64,000 nt of DNA from Rhodopseudomonas rhenobacensis (lineage in GTDB: Bacteria; Pseudomonadota; Alphaproteobacteria; Rhizobiales; Xanthobacteraceae): the NCBI RefSeq assembly GCF_014203125.1, contig NZ_JACHIH010000014.1, positions 1 through 64,000 on the forward strand, in the 5' to 3' direction. Under the pieces are notes generated by a model. That model had not been told where the DNA came from and searched no databases. It was given only the letters and a program-made list of their open reading frames with translations. This document shows positions 46,241 to 55,436 of this stretch, piece by piece (positions within the stretch are counted from its first letter, which is position 1; each line of letters starts with the position of its first letter). The position numbers and the translations under genes were made by a program.

Positions 46241-47716
46241 TCACGCCGCGTCGGCGCGTTTCAGATGCTTGGCGACGATCTTCAAGTCGTCGACGAAGCG
46301 GTCGTATTCGCGCGCCTTGGCGTCTTCGTCGGGCAACCGCAGCAGATAGGACGGGTGCACCGTCACCAGCACTTGAACCGGATGCGCGCTGTCGCCCGCC
46401 GCATCGATCAACCGTCCCCTCGTCTTGTTGATCGGCGTGATCTTGCCGAGCACGCTTTGCGCCGCGGTGGCGCCCATCGCCACCACCAGCGCCGGGCGCA
46501 CCGCGGCGAGTTCGCGCTCGTACCATGGCCGGCAGGCGCGGATCTCCGGCGTGGTCGGCTTCTGGTGCAGCCTTATTTTGCCGCGCGGCACGAATTTGAA
46601 ATGCTTCACCGCGTTGGTGACGTAGACCTTGCCGCGGTCGATGCCGGCGTCGCGCAGCGCGCGGTCGAGCATCTGCCCGGCGGGGCCGACGAACGGTTGG
46701 CCGGCGAGGTCTTCCTTGTCGCCGGGCTGTTCGCCGACCAGCATCACCGCGGCGTGCTGCGGGCCTTCGCCGAACACCGTCTGCGTCGCGTCTTTCCATA
46801 GCGGACAGGCGCGGCAGTCGGCGGCTTGCTCGCGCAGCGCCGCGAGGCTCGGAGCGCCTGCGTTGTCATCATGATCGGTTGTCGCCCGGTGTTTCATCGC
46901 ATCCTCCCGGCGCTGCATGGACGGCCTCGGATCGGTCGCGGCGCTGTCGATCATCGCGCCGGTGGCGCGCCCGGCCTGCGCGATCAGCGGTTTGATCAGC
47001 GCCGCTTCCGGCAGATTGCGCCAATAGCGCTTCGGCATTTCCGCCTGCATCGCCTTCACCTTCAACCGCGCCGGATTGAAGATGCTGGCGTAGTAGGTCA
47101 ACCAGGTTTCTTCCAGCCGGTCTTCGGACGGCGCCTCGGCCTGGCTGACGCCGGGCGTGAACATCACGCTGTGGCCGTCCCAATGCGCGCAGACTTTCGG
47201 CGTCAGGATCGACCACGCCATATCGGCAAAGCGCCGCGCGAAGAACGGCGCGGTCGCCTCGACGATGTGATGCGCCGGCTCGAACCAGGCGACGAAGCGG
47301 TTGTTCGGTTCGCGGCCGATCTCGCGAAATCGCACGAAGGCTTGCATCTTGTGACAATCGCGGCGCACCGCACGGGCCAGCGTCGAAAGCTGTGCGATGT
47401 CGGGATCGGAGGCGAGTTGCAGCAATTCATGGTTGGCCCGCAGCCGCCACAGCACACGGTACAGGACCGCGAAGCGTTGCGGGTCGCTGTGCAGGATGAC
47501 GTTCTGCGCCAGCTCGACGAATTTGGCCGTCACGTTGAAGCGGCCCTCCGGCACCGCGGGCGGCGCGGGCAGGGCGGACGGCGCGAACAGTTCCGGTTCG
47601 TCGCCGCGCACCGTCCAGGTCACCTCGGCCGGCTTGACGCGGCCGAGCGCCAGCCGGCGCGCGGCGGCGCGCCATCCGGCGAAGTCGATGTCGCTGTCGA
47701 GCGCAACGAGGTGCAT
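46241..47716 (-). CDS. udgX: DUF4130-UdgX fusion: uracil-DNA glycosylase family protein
   Basis: 491 residues from the ATG at 47714-47716; the frame stays open upstream through the radical SAM gene but is a shadow there. Residues about 1-250 are DUF4130, a domain linked to radical SAM/UDG loci. From about 295 it is a UdgX-type glycosylase: Cys301/Cys304 (CRACPLW), motif GEQPGDKED (328-336), Cys395 (ACRPW), VHPSYLLR (453-460). UdgX forms a covalent bond to uracil-containing DNA through a histidine in its KRRIH loop. Here the equivalent is KIRLH (380-384) with His384 kept. It follows the radical SAM gene by 11 bases and shares its SOS control. Confidence 0.9.
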   Translation of the reverse strand: MHLVALDSDIDFAGWRAAARRLALGRVKPAEVTWTVRGDEPELFAPSALPAPPAVPEGRFNVTAKFVELAQNVILHSDPQRFAVLYRVLWRLRANHELLQLASDPDIAQLSTLARAVRRDCHKMQAFVRFREIGREPNNRFVAWFEPAHHIVEATAPFFARRFADMAWSILTPKVCAHWDGHSVMFTPGVSQAEAPSEDRLEETWLTYYASIFNPARLKVKAMQAEMPKRYWRNLPEAALIKPLIAQAGRATGAMIDSAATDPRPSMQRREDAMKHRATTDHDDNAGAPSLAALREQAADCRACPLWKDATQTVFGEGPQHAAVMLVGEQPGDKEDLAGQPFVGPAGQMLDRALRDAGIDRGKVYVTNAVKHFKFVPRGKIRLHQKPTTPEIRACRPWYERELAAVRPALVVAMGATAAQSVLGKITPINKTRGRLIDAAGDSAHPVQVLVTVHPSYLLRLPDEDAKAREYDRFVDDLKIVAKHLKRADAA

Positions 47717-47727
47717 CCAATCTCCGG

Positions 47728-48963
47728 TTAGAATCCAAATCCGAGTTGCATGGCTCTCGGCTTGAAGCGCTCGGCGAGGGTCGCGCTCTCCAACAGCTGC
47801 CGCGCCGGCCGGTGATCGGACAGAACGATGAACGGCAGCGCCTTGTTCCTTGGAATATGCAGCGCGGCGAGGTCGCTGACGCGCAGCGCAGACTGACCGC
47901 GCGCGGCGAGAATTCGCTCGACCGTGCGACGGCCGAAGCCCGGCACGCGTAACAGCTCGTCGCGGCTGGCGCGGTTGACGTCGAGCGGAAAGCGGTCGCG
48001 ATGCCGCAACGCCCAGGCCAGTTTGGGATCCATCTCCAGCGCCAGCATCGCGCTGTCGTCGAGAATTTCGCCGGCCTCGAAGCCGTAGAACCGCATCAGC
48101 CAATCGGCCTGATACAGCCGGTGTTCGCGCAACAGCGGCGGTGGCTGCGGCGGCAGCGCGCGGCTGGCATCGGGGATCGGGCTGAACGCCGAGTAGTACA
48201 CCCGCTTCAGATTGTACGAGCCGTACAGATTGGCGCTGGTGGACAGGATGCTCTGGTCGGTGGCGGCGTCGGCGCCGATGATCATCTGGGTGCTTTGGCC
48301 GGCGGGCGCGAAGCGCGGCGCAACGCGGCCTTGCGGCGTGGCTTTTCGGCCGTCGCGGGCTTCGTCGAGCTTCAGCCGCAGCCGGCCCATGCTGCGGCGA
48401 ATGGCGCGGCCGTTCTTCTCCGGCGCGAGCTTCGACAGGCTTTGCGGGTCGGACAGTTCGATATTGATGCTGAGCCGGTCGGCATACAGCCCGGCCTCGG
48501 CGATCAGCGCGTCGTCGGCATCCGGGATGGTCTTCAGATGGATGTAGCCGCGAAAGTTTTGCGCCCGCAATTTGCGCGCGACGCTGACCACCTGCTCCAT
48601 GGTGTAGTCGGCGCTGCGGATGATGCCGGAGGACAGGAACAGTCCCTCGATATAATTGCGGCGATAGAAATCCAGCGTCAGCTGCACCACCTCGTCGACG
48701 GTGAAGCGCGCGCGGGCGACGTTCGACGAGGCACGGTTGACGCAATACAGGCAGTCGTAGTTGCAGGCGTTGGTCAGAAGGATCTTCAGCAGCGAGATGC
48801 AGCGGCCGTCGGGCGCATAGGAATGGCAGATGCCCATCCCGCCGTCGGTGGAACCGAGGCCCTTGCCGTCGCGGGAGTCCCGTTTCTCGGTGCCGCTGGA
48901 GGCACAAGAGGCGTCGTATTTCGCCGCGTCCGCCAGGATGGCCAGTTTGCGCTGCACGTCCAT
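47728..48963 (-). CDS. Putative DNA modification/repair radical SAM protein (UDG-linked)
   Basis: 411 residues from the ATG at 48961-48963. Radical SAM cysteines Cys67-x3-Cys71-x2-Cys74 (NACNYDCLYCVNR) bind a 4Fe-4S cluster. Additional cysteines occur before it (CASSG, GICHSYAPDGRC). The C-terminus has a helix-hairpin-helix DNA-binding motif (DVNRASRDELLRVPGFGRRTVERILAAR, split here as DVNRASRDELL and VPGFGRRTVERIL, about 328-356). This is the family known only by its linkage to UdgX/DUF4130 proteins. It is transcribed leftward from the LexA-box region shared with imuA. The reaction is unknown; damage repair or base modification is inferred from context. Confidence 0.9.
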   Translation of the reverse strand: MDVQRKLAILADAAKYDASCASSGTEKRDSRDGKGLGSTDGGMGICHSYAPDGRCISLLKILLTNACNYDCLYCVNRASSNVARARFTVDEVVQLTLDFYRRNYIEGLFLSSGIIRSADYTMEQVVSVARKLRAQNFRGYIHLKTIPDADDALIAEAGLYADRLSINIELSDPQSLSKLAPEKNGRAIRRSMGRLRLKLDEARDGRKATPQGRVAPRFAPAGQSTQMIIGADAATDQSILSTSANLYGSYNLKRVYYSAFSPIPDASRALPPQPPPLLREHRLYQADWLMRFYGFEAGEILDDSAMLALEMDPKLAWALRHRDRFPLDVNRASRDELLRVPGFGRRTVERILAARGQSALRVSDLAALHIPRNKALPFIVLSDHRPARQLLESATLAERFKPRAMQLGFGF

Positions 48964-49048
48964 GGAGCGAATCCTCTTGATTCCATTCGGAGAAAAAACT
49001 TTGTCGCGGATCGCGATTGACTCATCCGCCGGGGTTAGCTTTATATTA

Positions 49049-49063
49049 GAACATATCATGAAC
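49049..49063. promoter_or_regulatory. LexA (SOS) box
   Basis: GAAC (49049-49052), seven bases (ATATCAT), GAAC (49060-49063): an exact alphaproteobacterial LexA operator GAAC-N7-GAAC. It lies in the 160-base divergent region, 86 bases before the radical SAM start and 61 bases before the imuA start, in the only A/T-rich part of the gap. One box can repress both directions. Confidence 0.92.
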
Positions 49064-49123
49064 AAATGAGCCAGCCGCAGGTTCATCCAAAACCTGCCAG
49101 CGGCAACACAAAGGAGCGAGCGC

Positions 49124-49927
49124 ATGACCAGCGCGCGCCTGAGCACGCTTGCGCATTTGCGCGGCGACATCGAACGCATCGAGAGCCAGAGCGAGGCGCG
49201 GCTGTTGCCGCGGGTGGCGCTCGGCCATGCCGAGGCCGACGCCGCGCTGCAAGGCGGGCTGGCGCTCGGCGCGCTGCACGAGGTGTTTGCGCATGAAGGC
49301 CGCCACGTCGCGGCGGCCACCGGCTTCGTCGCCGGCCTGGCGCGGCGGGTCGGCCCGCGGCGGCCGCTGCTGTGGGTGCGGCAGGATTTTGCCGAGCTGG
49401 AATCCGGCGCGCTGTCGCTGCGGGGCTTCGGCGAATTGGGGCTCGACCCGCGGCTGGTGGTGACGGTGCGCGCCGCCGATCTCGACAGCGCGCTGCGCAG
49501 CGCCGCCGATGCCTTGGCCTGCGACGCGCTGGGCTGCGTGGTGCTGGAAATCTGGGGCGAGGCCAAGCCGCTCGATCTGGTCGCCAGCCGCAAGCTGACG
49601 CTGGCGGCGCGTGGCTCCGGCGTCACTGCGCTGGTGCTACGTGTGGCGGCGACGCCGACCGCCTCCACCGCGGAAACCCGCTGGATCGTCCGCGCGGCGC
49701 ATTCGCCGCCGCTCCCGCGCTGGCAAGTCTCCACTCAACCGTGGGGCGCGCCGCTGCTCGACACCGAACTTGTCCGCAACCGTCACGGCCCGAACGGCCG
49801 TTGGATCATGGAATGGAAATGTGATGCCTGCGTTTTCCATGACGCGGCGAATCCTCAGCCTGTGGCTGCCGCGATTGCCGACCGACCGCCTGCGCCGCCA
49901 GTTGTCGCGCACCGCCGCGCCAGTTGA
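49124..49927 (+). CDS. imuA: SOS mutagenesis protein ImuA
   Basis: 267 residues. It is a RecA/SulA-like fold without a clear Walker A (EVFAHEGRHVAAATGFVAGLARR, about 52-74) and with the family strand PLLWVRQDFAELESG. ImuA binds RecA and is the first subunit of the ImuA-ImuB-DnaE2 translesion mutasome. The start codon follows an AAAGGAG-type site. The imuB gene begins within its last 104 bases, an unusually long overlap. LexA control is shown by the box upstream. Confidence 0.92.
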   Translation: MTSARLSTLAHLRGDIERIESQSEARLLPRVALGHAEADAALQGGLALGALHEVFAHEGRHVAAATGFVAGLARRVGPRRPLLWVRQDFAELESGALSLRGFGELGLDPRLVVTVRAADLDSALRSAADALACDALGCVVLEIWGEAKPLDLVASRKLTLAARGSGVTALVLRVAATPTASTAETRWIVRAAHSPPLPRWQVSTQPWGAPLLDTELVRNRHGPNGRWIMEWKCDACVFHDAANPQPVAAAIADRPPAPPVVAHRRAS

Positions 49928-51425
49928 TAGCGCGCCGGGCGATGTCCCCTGGGTCGTCGTCGCGCGGCTCGCCAACGCGCTGCAGATTGTCGCGCTGGAT
50001 GACGCCGCCGCCAAGGCCGGTCTCGAGGTCGGGCTGCCGCTCGCCAATGCGCGGGCGATCTGTCCCGACCTCATGGTGTTCGACGCCGATCCTGCCGCCG
50101 ACGCCCTCGCGCTGGAAGCGATCGCGGCGTGGTGCGATCGCTTCACGCCGCTGGTAGCGCTCGACGCTCCCGATGGCCTGTTGCTCGATATCACCGGCTG
50201 CGCGCATCTGTTCGGCGGCGAAGCTTTGATGCTTCAGACCGTCAGCCGCGCGCTGACCGCGCAAGGCTTTGCGGTCGGTGCGGCGATCGCCGGCACCGCG
50301 GTCGCCGCGCGCACGCTCAGCCGTTATCGCCATGGCCGCATCGTCGGCGTTGGCGGCGAAGCCGACGCCGTCAGCGCGCTGCCGGTGGCCGCACTCGGCG
50401 CCGATCCCGCGATCGGCCACGGCCTGCGCCGCGCCGGGCTGAAGAGCATCGGCGAGGTGGCGGCGCGCGCGCGGCCCGAGATCACCGCGCGGTTCGGCGC
50501 CGCCTTCACCAGCCTGCTGGAGCAGGCGCTGGGACAGCGCGACGCGCCGATCAGCCCGCGCCAGCCGCTGCCGGACTACATCGTGGAAAAACGCTTCGCC
50601 GAGCCGGTGGCGACCGACACGGTGATCGCGGCGACGCTGTCGGCGCTGGCGGCGACGCTGGTCGACGCGATGGCCCGCCACGGCAAGGGCGCGCGGCAAC
50701 TCAGGGCCAGCTTCTTTCGCAGCGACGGCGCGGTGCGCGCGGTCGAGTTGCAGACCGGCCAGCCCGTCACCAAGGCCGTGGTGATCGACCGGCTGTTTCG
50801 CGAGCGGCTCGACGCCATCGCCGATCCGCTCGATCCCGGCTTCGGCTTCGATCTGATCCGGCTCTCCGCAAGCCAGACCGAGATCGTGGTGCAGCAGCAG
50901 CGCGACCTCGACGCGAACGTCCACGACAATGATGAGTTGTCGGCGCTGATCGATCGCATCGCGGCGCGGATCGGCGGCCGCCGCGTCGTGGTGCATCTGC
51001 CACGCGATACGCACATTCCCGAATACGCGGCGTGGGCCGCCAGCGCGCAGCATCATCTCGCCGAAGCCGCGCAGGCGGCATGGCCGGCGCGGATCGCAGG
51101 CGAGCCGCCGCTGCGGCCGCTGCGGCTGTTCGCGCATCCGGAGCCGATCACGGTGATCGCCGAAGTGCCGGACGGACCGCCGGCGCGGTTTCGCTGGCGC
51201 CGCGTCAGCCATGCGGTGGTCCGCGTCGAAGGCCCGGAGCGGGTGGCGATGGAATGGTGGCGGTCCGACGCAGCACTACTGACGCGGGACTACTTCCGCG
51301 TCGAGGACGAAGCAGGCCTGCGGTTCTGGCTGTATCGCGACGGTCTGTATGAGCGCGAACTCGCCGAAGACGAGGAGGGCGAGCCGGCGCGGCCGAACTG
51401 GTTCATGCACGGGCTGTTCGCATGA
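49824..51425 (+). CDS. imuB: ImuB, inactive Y-family polymerase-like mutasome subunit
   Basis: 533 residues from the ATG at 49824 (alternative ATG at 49839), inside the end of imuA. The Y-family fold is recognisable (RRILSLWLPRLPTDRLRR, DITGCAHLFGGEA, SRYRHGRIVGVGGEADAVSALPV). The first catalytic aspartate of true DinB/UmuC (DMD) is replaced by LWL, and the SxDE motif is missing, as known for ImuB. A QLxLF-like clamp-binding candidate is RPLRLF (about 430). It acts as hub linking the beta clamp, ImuA and DnaE2. The stop overlaps dnaE2 (ATGA). Confidence 0.93.
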   Translation: MPAFSMTRRILSLWLPRLPTDRLRRQLSRTAAPVDSAPGDVPWVVVARLANALQIVALDDAAAKAGLEVGLPLANARAICPDLMVFDADPAADALALEAIAAWCDRFTPLVALDAPDGLLLDITGCAHLFGGEALMLQTVSRALTAQGFAVGAAIAGTAVAARTLSRYRHGRIVGVGGEADAVSALPVAALGADPAIGHGLRRAGLKSIGEVAARARPEITARFGAAFTSLLEQALGQRDAPISPRQPLPDYIVEKRFAEPVATDTVIAATLSALAATLVDAMARHGKGARQLRASFFRSDGAVRAVELQTGQPVTKAVVIDRLFRERLDAIADPLDPGFGFDLIRLSASQTEIVVQQQRDLDANVHDNDELSALIDRIAARIGGRRVVVHLPRDTHIPEYAAWAASAQHHLAEAAQAAWPARIAGEPPLRPLRLFAHPEPITVIAEVPDGPPARFRWRRVSHAVVRVEGPERVAMEWWRSDAALLTRDYFRVEDEAGLRFWLYRDGLYERELAEDEEGEPARPNWFMHGLFA

Positions 51426-54400
51426 TCGCGCCGGCCTATGCCGAGATCGGCATCACCACGAATTTCTCGTTTCTGCGCGGTGGCTCGCATCCGCAGGACT
51501 ACGTGCATCAGGCGAGCGAATTGCGGCTGCCGGTGATCGGGATTGCCGATCACAACACGCTGGCCGGCGTGGTGCGGGCCTATAGCGAATTGCGCAACGA
51601 ACGGATCGCCCACAAGCCGCGGCTGTTGATCGGCGCGCGGCTCGTCTTCGTCGACGGCACGCCGGACATCCTGGTCTATCCGCGCGACCGCGCGGCCTAC
51701 GGCCGGCTGTGCCAGCTATTGACCCGCGGCAAGCGCGCCGCCGACAAGGGCGAATGCCATCTCGGCCTCGACGACCTCGCGGAGTTCGCCGCAGGGCAGC
51801 TCCTGGTGCTGGCGCTGCCGCATCGCTTCGAGGACGCGGAAGCGGGGCGTTTGCTCGGCCGGCTACAAAGCTTTGCCGCCGACGGCGTCTGGCTCGCGGC
51901 GAGTTTCTTATATCGCGGCGACGACCGCCGCCGCATGTTGCGGCTACAGCAGATCGCCGCGCAGGCGCGGGTGCCGCTGCTCGCCACCAACGAGGTCTTG
52001 TATCATCACCCGGCGCGGCGGCCGCTGCAGGACGTGCTGAGCTGTGTGCGCGAAAAACTCACGCTGGAGACCGTCGGCACGCGGCTCGAGGCCAATGCCG
52101 AGCGGCATCTCAAGCCGGCGCAGGAAATGGCGCGGCTGTTTCGCGATTGCCCGCAGGCGATCGCCGAGACCATGCGGTTCGCCTCGCGCATCCAGTTCTC
52201 GCTCGATCAGCTGCAATATCAATATCCCAACGAGCCGGTGCCGGCGAGCAAGACCGCGCAGCGCCATCTCGAGGATCTGACCTGGGCCGGCGCGCATAAA
52301 TACTTTCCGCGCGGCGTCTCGCCGCATCTGAAGAAGACGCTGCGCAAGGAATTACGGCTGATCCGCAAATTGCGCTACGCGCATTACTTTCTCACCGTGC
52401 ACGACATCGTCTGCTTCGCGCGCTCGCAAAACATCCTGTGCCAGGGCCGCGGCTCCGCGGCGAATTCCGCGGTGTGCTACGTGCTCGGCATCACCGCGGT
52501 CAATCCGGTCGAGATCGATCTGCTGTTCGAGCGCTTCATCTCCAAGGAGCGGCTGGAGCCGCCGGACATCGACGTCGATTTCGAACATTCGCGGCGCGAG
52601 GAGGTGATGCAATATGTCTATCGGCGCTACGGCCGGCATCGCGCCGCGATCATCGCCACGGTTATTCACTATCGTCCGCGCTCGGCGATCCGCGACGTCG
52701 GCAAGGTGTTGGGGCTGACCGAGGACGTCACCTCGGCGCTGGCCGATACGGTGTGGGGCAGCTGGGGGCGCGGTCTCAACGAGATGCAGGTGACGCAGGC
52801 CGGGCTCGATCCGCGCAATCCCTTGATCGCGCGCGCCATCGATCTCGCCAGCGAGCTGATCGGCTTTCCGCGGCATCTGTCGCAGCATGTCGGCGGCTAT
52901 GTGCTGACGGAGGATCGGCTCGACAGCTACGTGCCGATCGGCAACGCCGCGATGGACGATCGTACTTTTATCGAATGGGACAAGGACGACGTCGACACCT
53001 TGAAGATGATGAAGGTCGACGTGCTGGCGCTCGGCATGCTGACCTGCATCCGCAAATGTTTCGACCTGATCGACGCGCACAAGGGCGAACGCTGGGCATT
53101 GGCCACGATCCCGCGCGAAGTGCCGGCGGTGTACGACATGCTGTGCCGCGGGGAATCGCTCGGCGTATTCCAGGTCGAAAGCCGCGCCCAGATGAACATG
53201 CTGCCGCGGCTGCGCCCCCGCGAATTCTACGACCTCGTCATCGAGGTCGCGATCGTGCGGCCGGGACCGATCCAGGGCGACATGGTGCATCCCTATTTGC
53301 GCCGGCGCAACGGCGACGAGCCGGTGTACTATCCGTCACCGTCGCCCGCGCATGGCGACAAGGACGAACTGCGCAAGGTGCTGCACAAGACGCTCGGCGT
53401 GCCGCTGTTTCAGGAGCAGGCGATGCGGATCGCCATCGAGGCCGCGAAGTTCACGCCGGAGGAAGCCAATGGACTGCGCCGCGCGATGGCGACGTTCCGC
53501 AACGTCGGCACCATCGGCAAGTTCGAATCCAAGATGGTCAACAACATGATTTCGCGCGGCTATGATCCCACCTTCGCGAAAAACTGCTTCGATCAGATCA
53601 AGGGGTTTGGCAGTTACGGATTTCCGGAAAGCCACGCCGCGAGCTTCGCGCAATTGGTCTATGTGTCGTCATGGCTGAAGCATTTTCATCCCGACGCGTT
53701 CTGCTGCGGCTTGTTGAATTCGCAGCCGATGGGATTCTACGCGCCGGCGCAGATCGTGCGCGACGCGCGCCAGAACGGCGTCGAGGTGCGCGCGGTCGAT
53801 GTGTCGTTCAGCTTCGGGCAGAATACGCTGGAGGAACGCTGCGGACGCTACCACGCGGTGCGGCTCGGCTTCCGCCAGATCGACGGGTTTCGCTGCACGG
53901 ATTTGGATGCGGCAAACTTGAGGCAGCAGGCCGGACGGCCGGAAGTGGACGATTGGGCCGCGCGCATCGTCGCGGCGCGCCGCCGGCAGCGCTTCACCTC
54001 GCTGGAACAATTCGCGCGCGTGACCGCGCTGCCGAAGCGGGCGCTGCTACTACTCGCCGAGGCCGATGCGTTTCGCTCGATCGGGCTCGATCGTCGCGCA
54101 GCACTATGGGCGGTGCGGCGACTGCCCGACGATGTGGCGTTGCCGCTGTTCGAACTAAGCGCCGCGCGCGAGCAGCCGGACGAGCAGGCGATGCCGTTGC
54201 CGCAGATGCCGCTCGCCGAACACGTCGTCGCTGACTATCAGACCATCCGGCTGTCGCTGAAGGGCCACCCGATGGAATTTTTGCGCGCGATGTTTGCGGC
54301 AGAGCGTGTGGTGACCTGTGCCGCGGTGTCGGCGCAGCGCCGCAACGGCCCGCGAACGCGCTGCGCCGGCGTGGTGCTGGTGCGGCAGCGGCCGGGCAGC

Positions 54401-54763
54401 GCCAACGGCGTGGTGTTCATGACGCTGGAGGACGAAACCGGAATCGCCAACGTCGTGGTGTGGCCGCAAGTGCTGGAGCAATTCCGTAAAGAGGTGATGG
54501 GCGCGCGGCTGCTGCTGGTCGAAGGCCGCATTCAGGCGAGCCGCGAGGGCGTGGTGCATCTGGTCGCCGAGCGCTTGATCGATCGCAGTTCCGAGATGGC
54601 GCGGCTGTCGGACAACCTGATGACGCGGCCGGCGATTCCCGCCGGCGCAGCACTGATCGAGCCGCTCAACGACGACCGCCGCGATCATGCCGACAACCCT
54701 GCGCAGAAGCTTCGCCATCCGCGCGACGTGCGGATCCTGCCGCGGTCGCGGGATTTTCATTAG
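51422..54763 (+). CDS. dnaE2: Error-prone DNA polymerase DnaE2 (ImuC)
   Basis: 1113 residues. The N-terminal PHP domain (AEIGITTNFSFLRGGSHPQDYV, about 6-27; GIADHNTLAG) has a diverged metal site, as expected for DnaE2. The palm has the catalytic acidic pair in PDIDVDFEHSRREEV (about 380-394). Fingers, a tandem HhH region (about 820-900) and an OB-fold C-terminus follow. The length fits DnaE2 (about 1050-1130) rather than DnaE1 (about 1160). It is the polymerase of the SOS mutasome and the last gene of the imuA-imuB-dnaE2 run. Confidence 0.96.
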   Translation: MIAPAYAEIGITTNFSFLRGGSHPQDYVHQASELRLPVIGIADHNTLAGVVRAYSELRNERIAHKPRLLIGARLVFVDGTPDILVYPRDRAAYGRLCQLLTRGKRAADKGECHLGLDDLAEFAAGQLLVLALPHRFEDAEAGRLLGRLQSFAADGVWLAASFLYRGDDRRRMLRLQQIAAQARVPLLATNEVLYHHPARRPLQDVLSCVREKLTLETVGTRLEANAERHLKPAQEMARLFRDCPQAIAETMRFASRIQFSLDQLQYQYPNEPVPASKTAQRHLEDLTWAGAHKYFPRGVSPHLKKTLRKELRLIRKLRYAHYFLTVHDIVCFARSQNILCQGRGSAANSAVCYVLGITAVNPVEIDLLFERFISKERLEPPDIDVDFEHSRREEVMQYVYRRYGRHRAAIIATVIHYRPRSAIRDVGKVLGLTEDVTSALADTVWGSWGRGLNEMQVTQAGLDPRNPLIARAIDLASELIGFPRHLSQHVGGYVLTEDRLDSYVPIGNAAMDDRTFIEWDKDDVDTLKMMKVDVLALGMLTCIRKCFDLIDAHKGERWALATIPREVPAVYDMLCRGESLGVFQVESRAQMNMLPRLRPREFYDLVIEVAIVRPGPIQGDMVHPYLRRRNGDEPVYYPSPSPAHGDKDELRKVLHKTLGVPLFQEQAMRIAIEAAKFTPEEANGLRRAMATFRNVGTIGKFESKMVNNMISRGYDPTFAKNCFDQIKGFGSYGFPESHAASFAQLVYVSSWLKHFHPDAFCCGLLNSQPMGFYAPAQIVRDARQNGVEVRAVDVSFSFGQNTLEERCGRYHAVRLGFRQIDGFRCTDLDAANLRQQAGRPEVDDWAARIVAARRRQRFTSLEQFARVTALPKRALLLLAEADAFRSIGLDRRAALWAVRRLPDDVALPLFELSAAREQPDEQAMPLPQMPLAEHVVADYQTIRLSLKGHPMEFLRAMFAAERVVTCAAVSAQRRNGPRTRCAGVVLVRQRPGSANGVVFMTLEDETGIANVVVWPQVLEQFRKEVMGARLLLVEGRIQASREGVVHLVAERLIDRSSEMARLSDNLMTRPAIPAGAALIEPLNDDRRDHADNPAQKLRHPRDVRILPRSRDFH

Positions 54764-54800
54764 AGCATTTTCGGTTGAGAAGCATCCAACCCAAACGCGC

Positions 54801-54851
54801 CGTCATTCCGGGCTCGCTCGCAGCTAAAGCTGCTCGCGCTCCGGAATGACA
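54801..54851. repeat. Short palindromic repeat, CGTCATTCCGGG family
   Basis: CGTCATTCCGGGCTCGC / GCGCTCCGGAATGACAG form an imperfect palindrome around GCAGCTAAAGCTGC, 38 bases after the dnaE2 stop. It is a compact copy of the element at 18517-18642 and may work as a transcript end. Confidence 0.8.
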
Positions 54852-55388
54852 GCCGGGGGAATCGTGAAGCGCATCAATCCAACTCGAAAAGGCTTAGAAC
54901 TGGAACGGGACAGACAAGCAGTCGCCCGGCGGCAGAGAAATCACGGCGAGCCGATCATGAGGTCGTCCGTCGAGGTCATCCATGCCGATGACTCGACCTG
55001 ACGCCTCGTCGTCGTCGCCGTCACGCCGTGGCCCTCGGTTCCTGACAATGCTGACAGCAAACAAAGCCCCCGAGTCGCGGCATGACCCAAGAAGAATTTG
55101 CTTAGTTCGCCGATCGCGACGAAAATTCCAATTCGTAACATTACGTAGTCGCGCGCCTGGGCGGGGCTACGAGGCTTTGAGCCCGCGGCAAAATCCAAGT
55201 CGTCGGTGGCGCGACATTCGGCTCATCGATAACACTGATCGTCCAGATGGTTAGACTGATCAGTCGGTGTGATTGCAAGATATCAGCGTTTGACAGGGGT
55301 TTTTTGCTGCACCGCGTAAAATGCGCAGCGCTGTATCAAATGCGACACTGGTACGACGCGGCTCGCGTCAATTTAGCGCAAGCCGATT

Positions 55389-55402
55389 TTGACCTGCGTC
55401 AA
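55389..55402 (+). promoter_or_regulatory. Candidate FixK/FNR-type operator
   Basis: TTGACCTGCGTCAA is a perfect inverted repeat of TTGA-N6-TCAA form, as recognised by FixK2/AadR/FnrN in this bacterial group. Its centre is about 41 bases before the ATG of the small Cys protein, so class II activation would imply a very short leader. Confidence 0.5.
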
Positions 55403-55436
55403 TCGCGTGCCTAACCGAACGTGCGAAATCTCACGC

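Larger units (their letters stand above)
54764..55436. other. Intergenic region after dnaE2
   Basis: 673 bases without a convincing gene. It contains the palindromic repeat at 54801-54851, a perfect 12-base palindrome GACTGATCAGTC at 55254-55265, a T-rich tract near 55298-55306 and a FixK/FNR-like box at 55389-55402. Reading frames of 85-90 codons on each strand (about 54941-55254) overlap each other and have no clear ribosome-binding site or protein-like features, so I leave them out. Confidence 0.5.

Noticed and set aside
46241-48907. Continuous 888-codon minus-strand frame suggesting a radical SAM-UdgX fusion
   Set aside because: The radical SAM protein itself is read in a different frame (47728-48963); only the part from 47716 leftward in this frame is protein-like.
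54941-55254. Small overlapping frames on both strands after dnaE2
   Set aside because: No ribosome-binding site, no protein-like composition, and each overlaps the other; left as intergenic.
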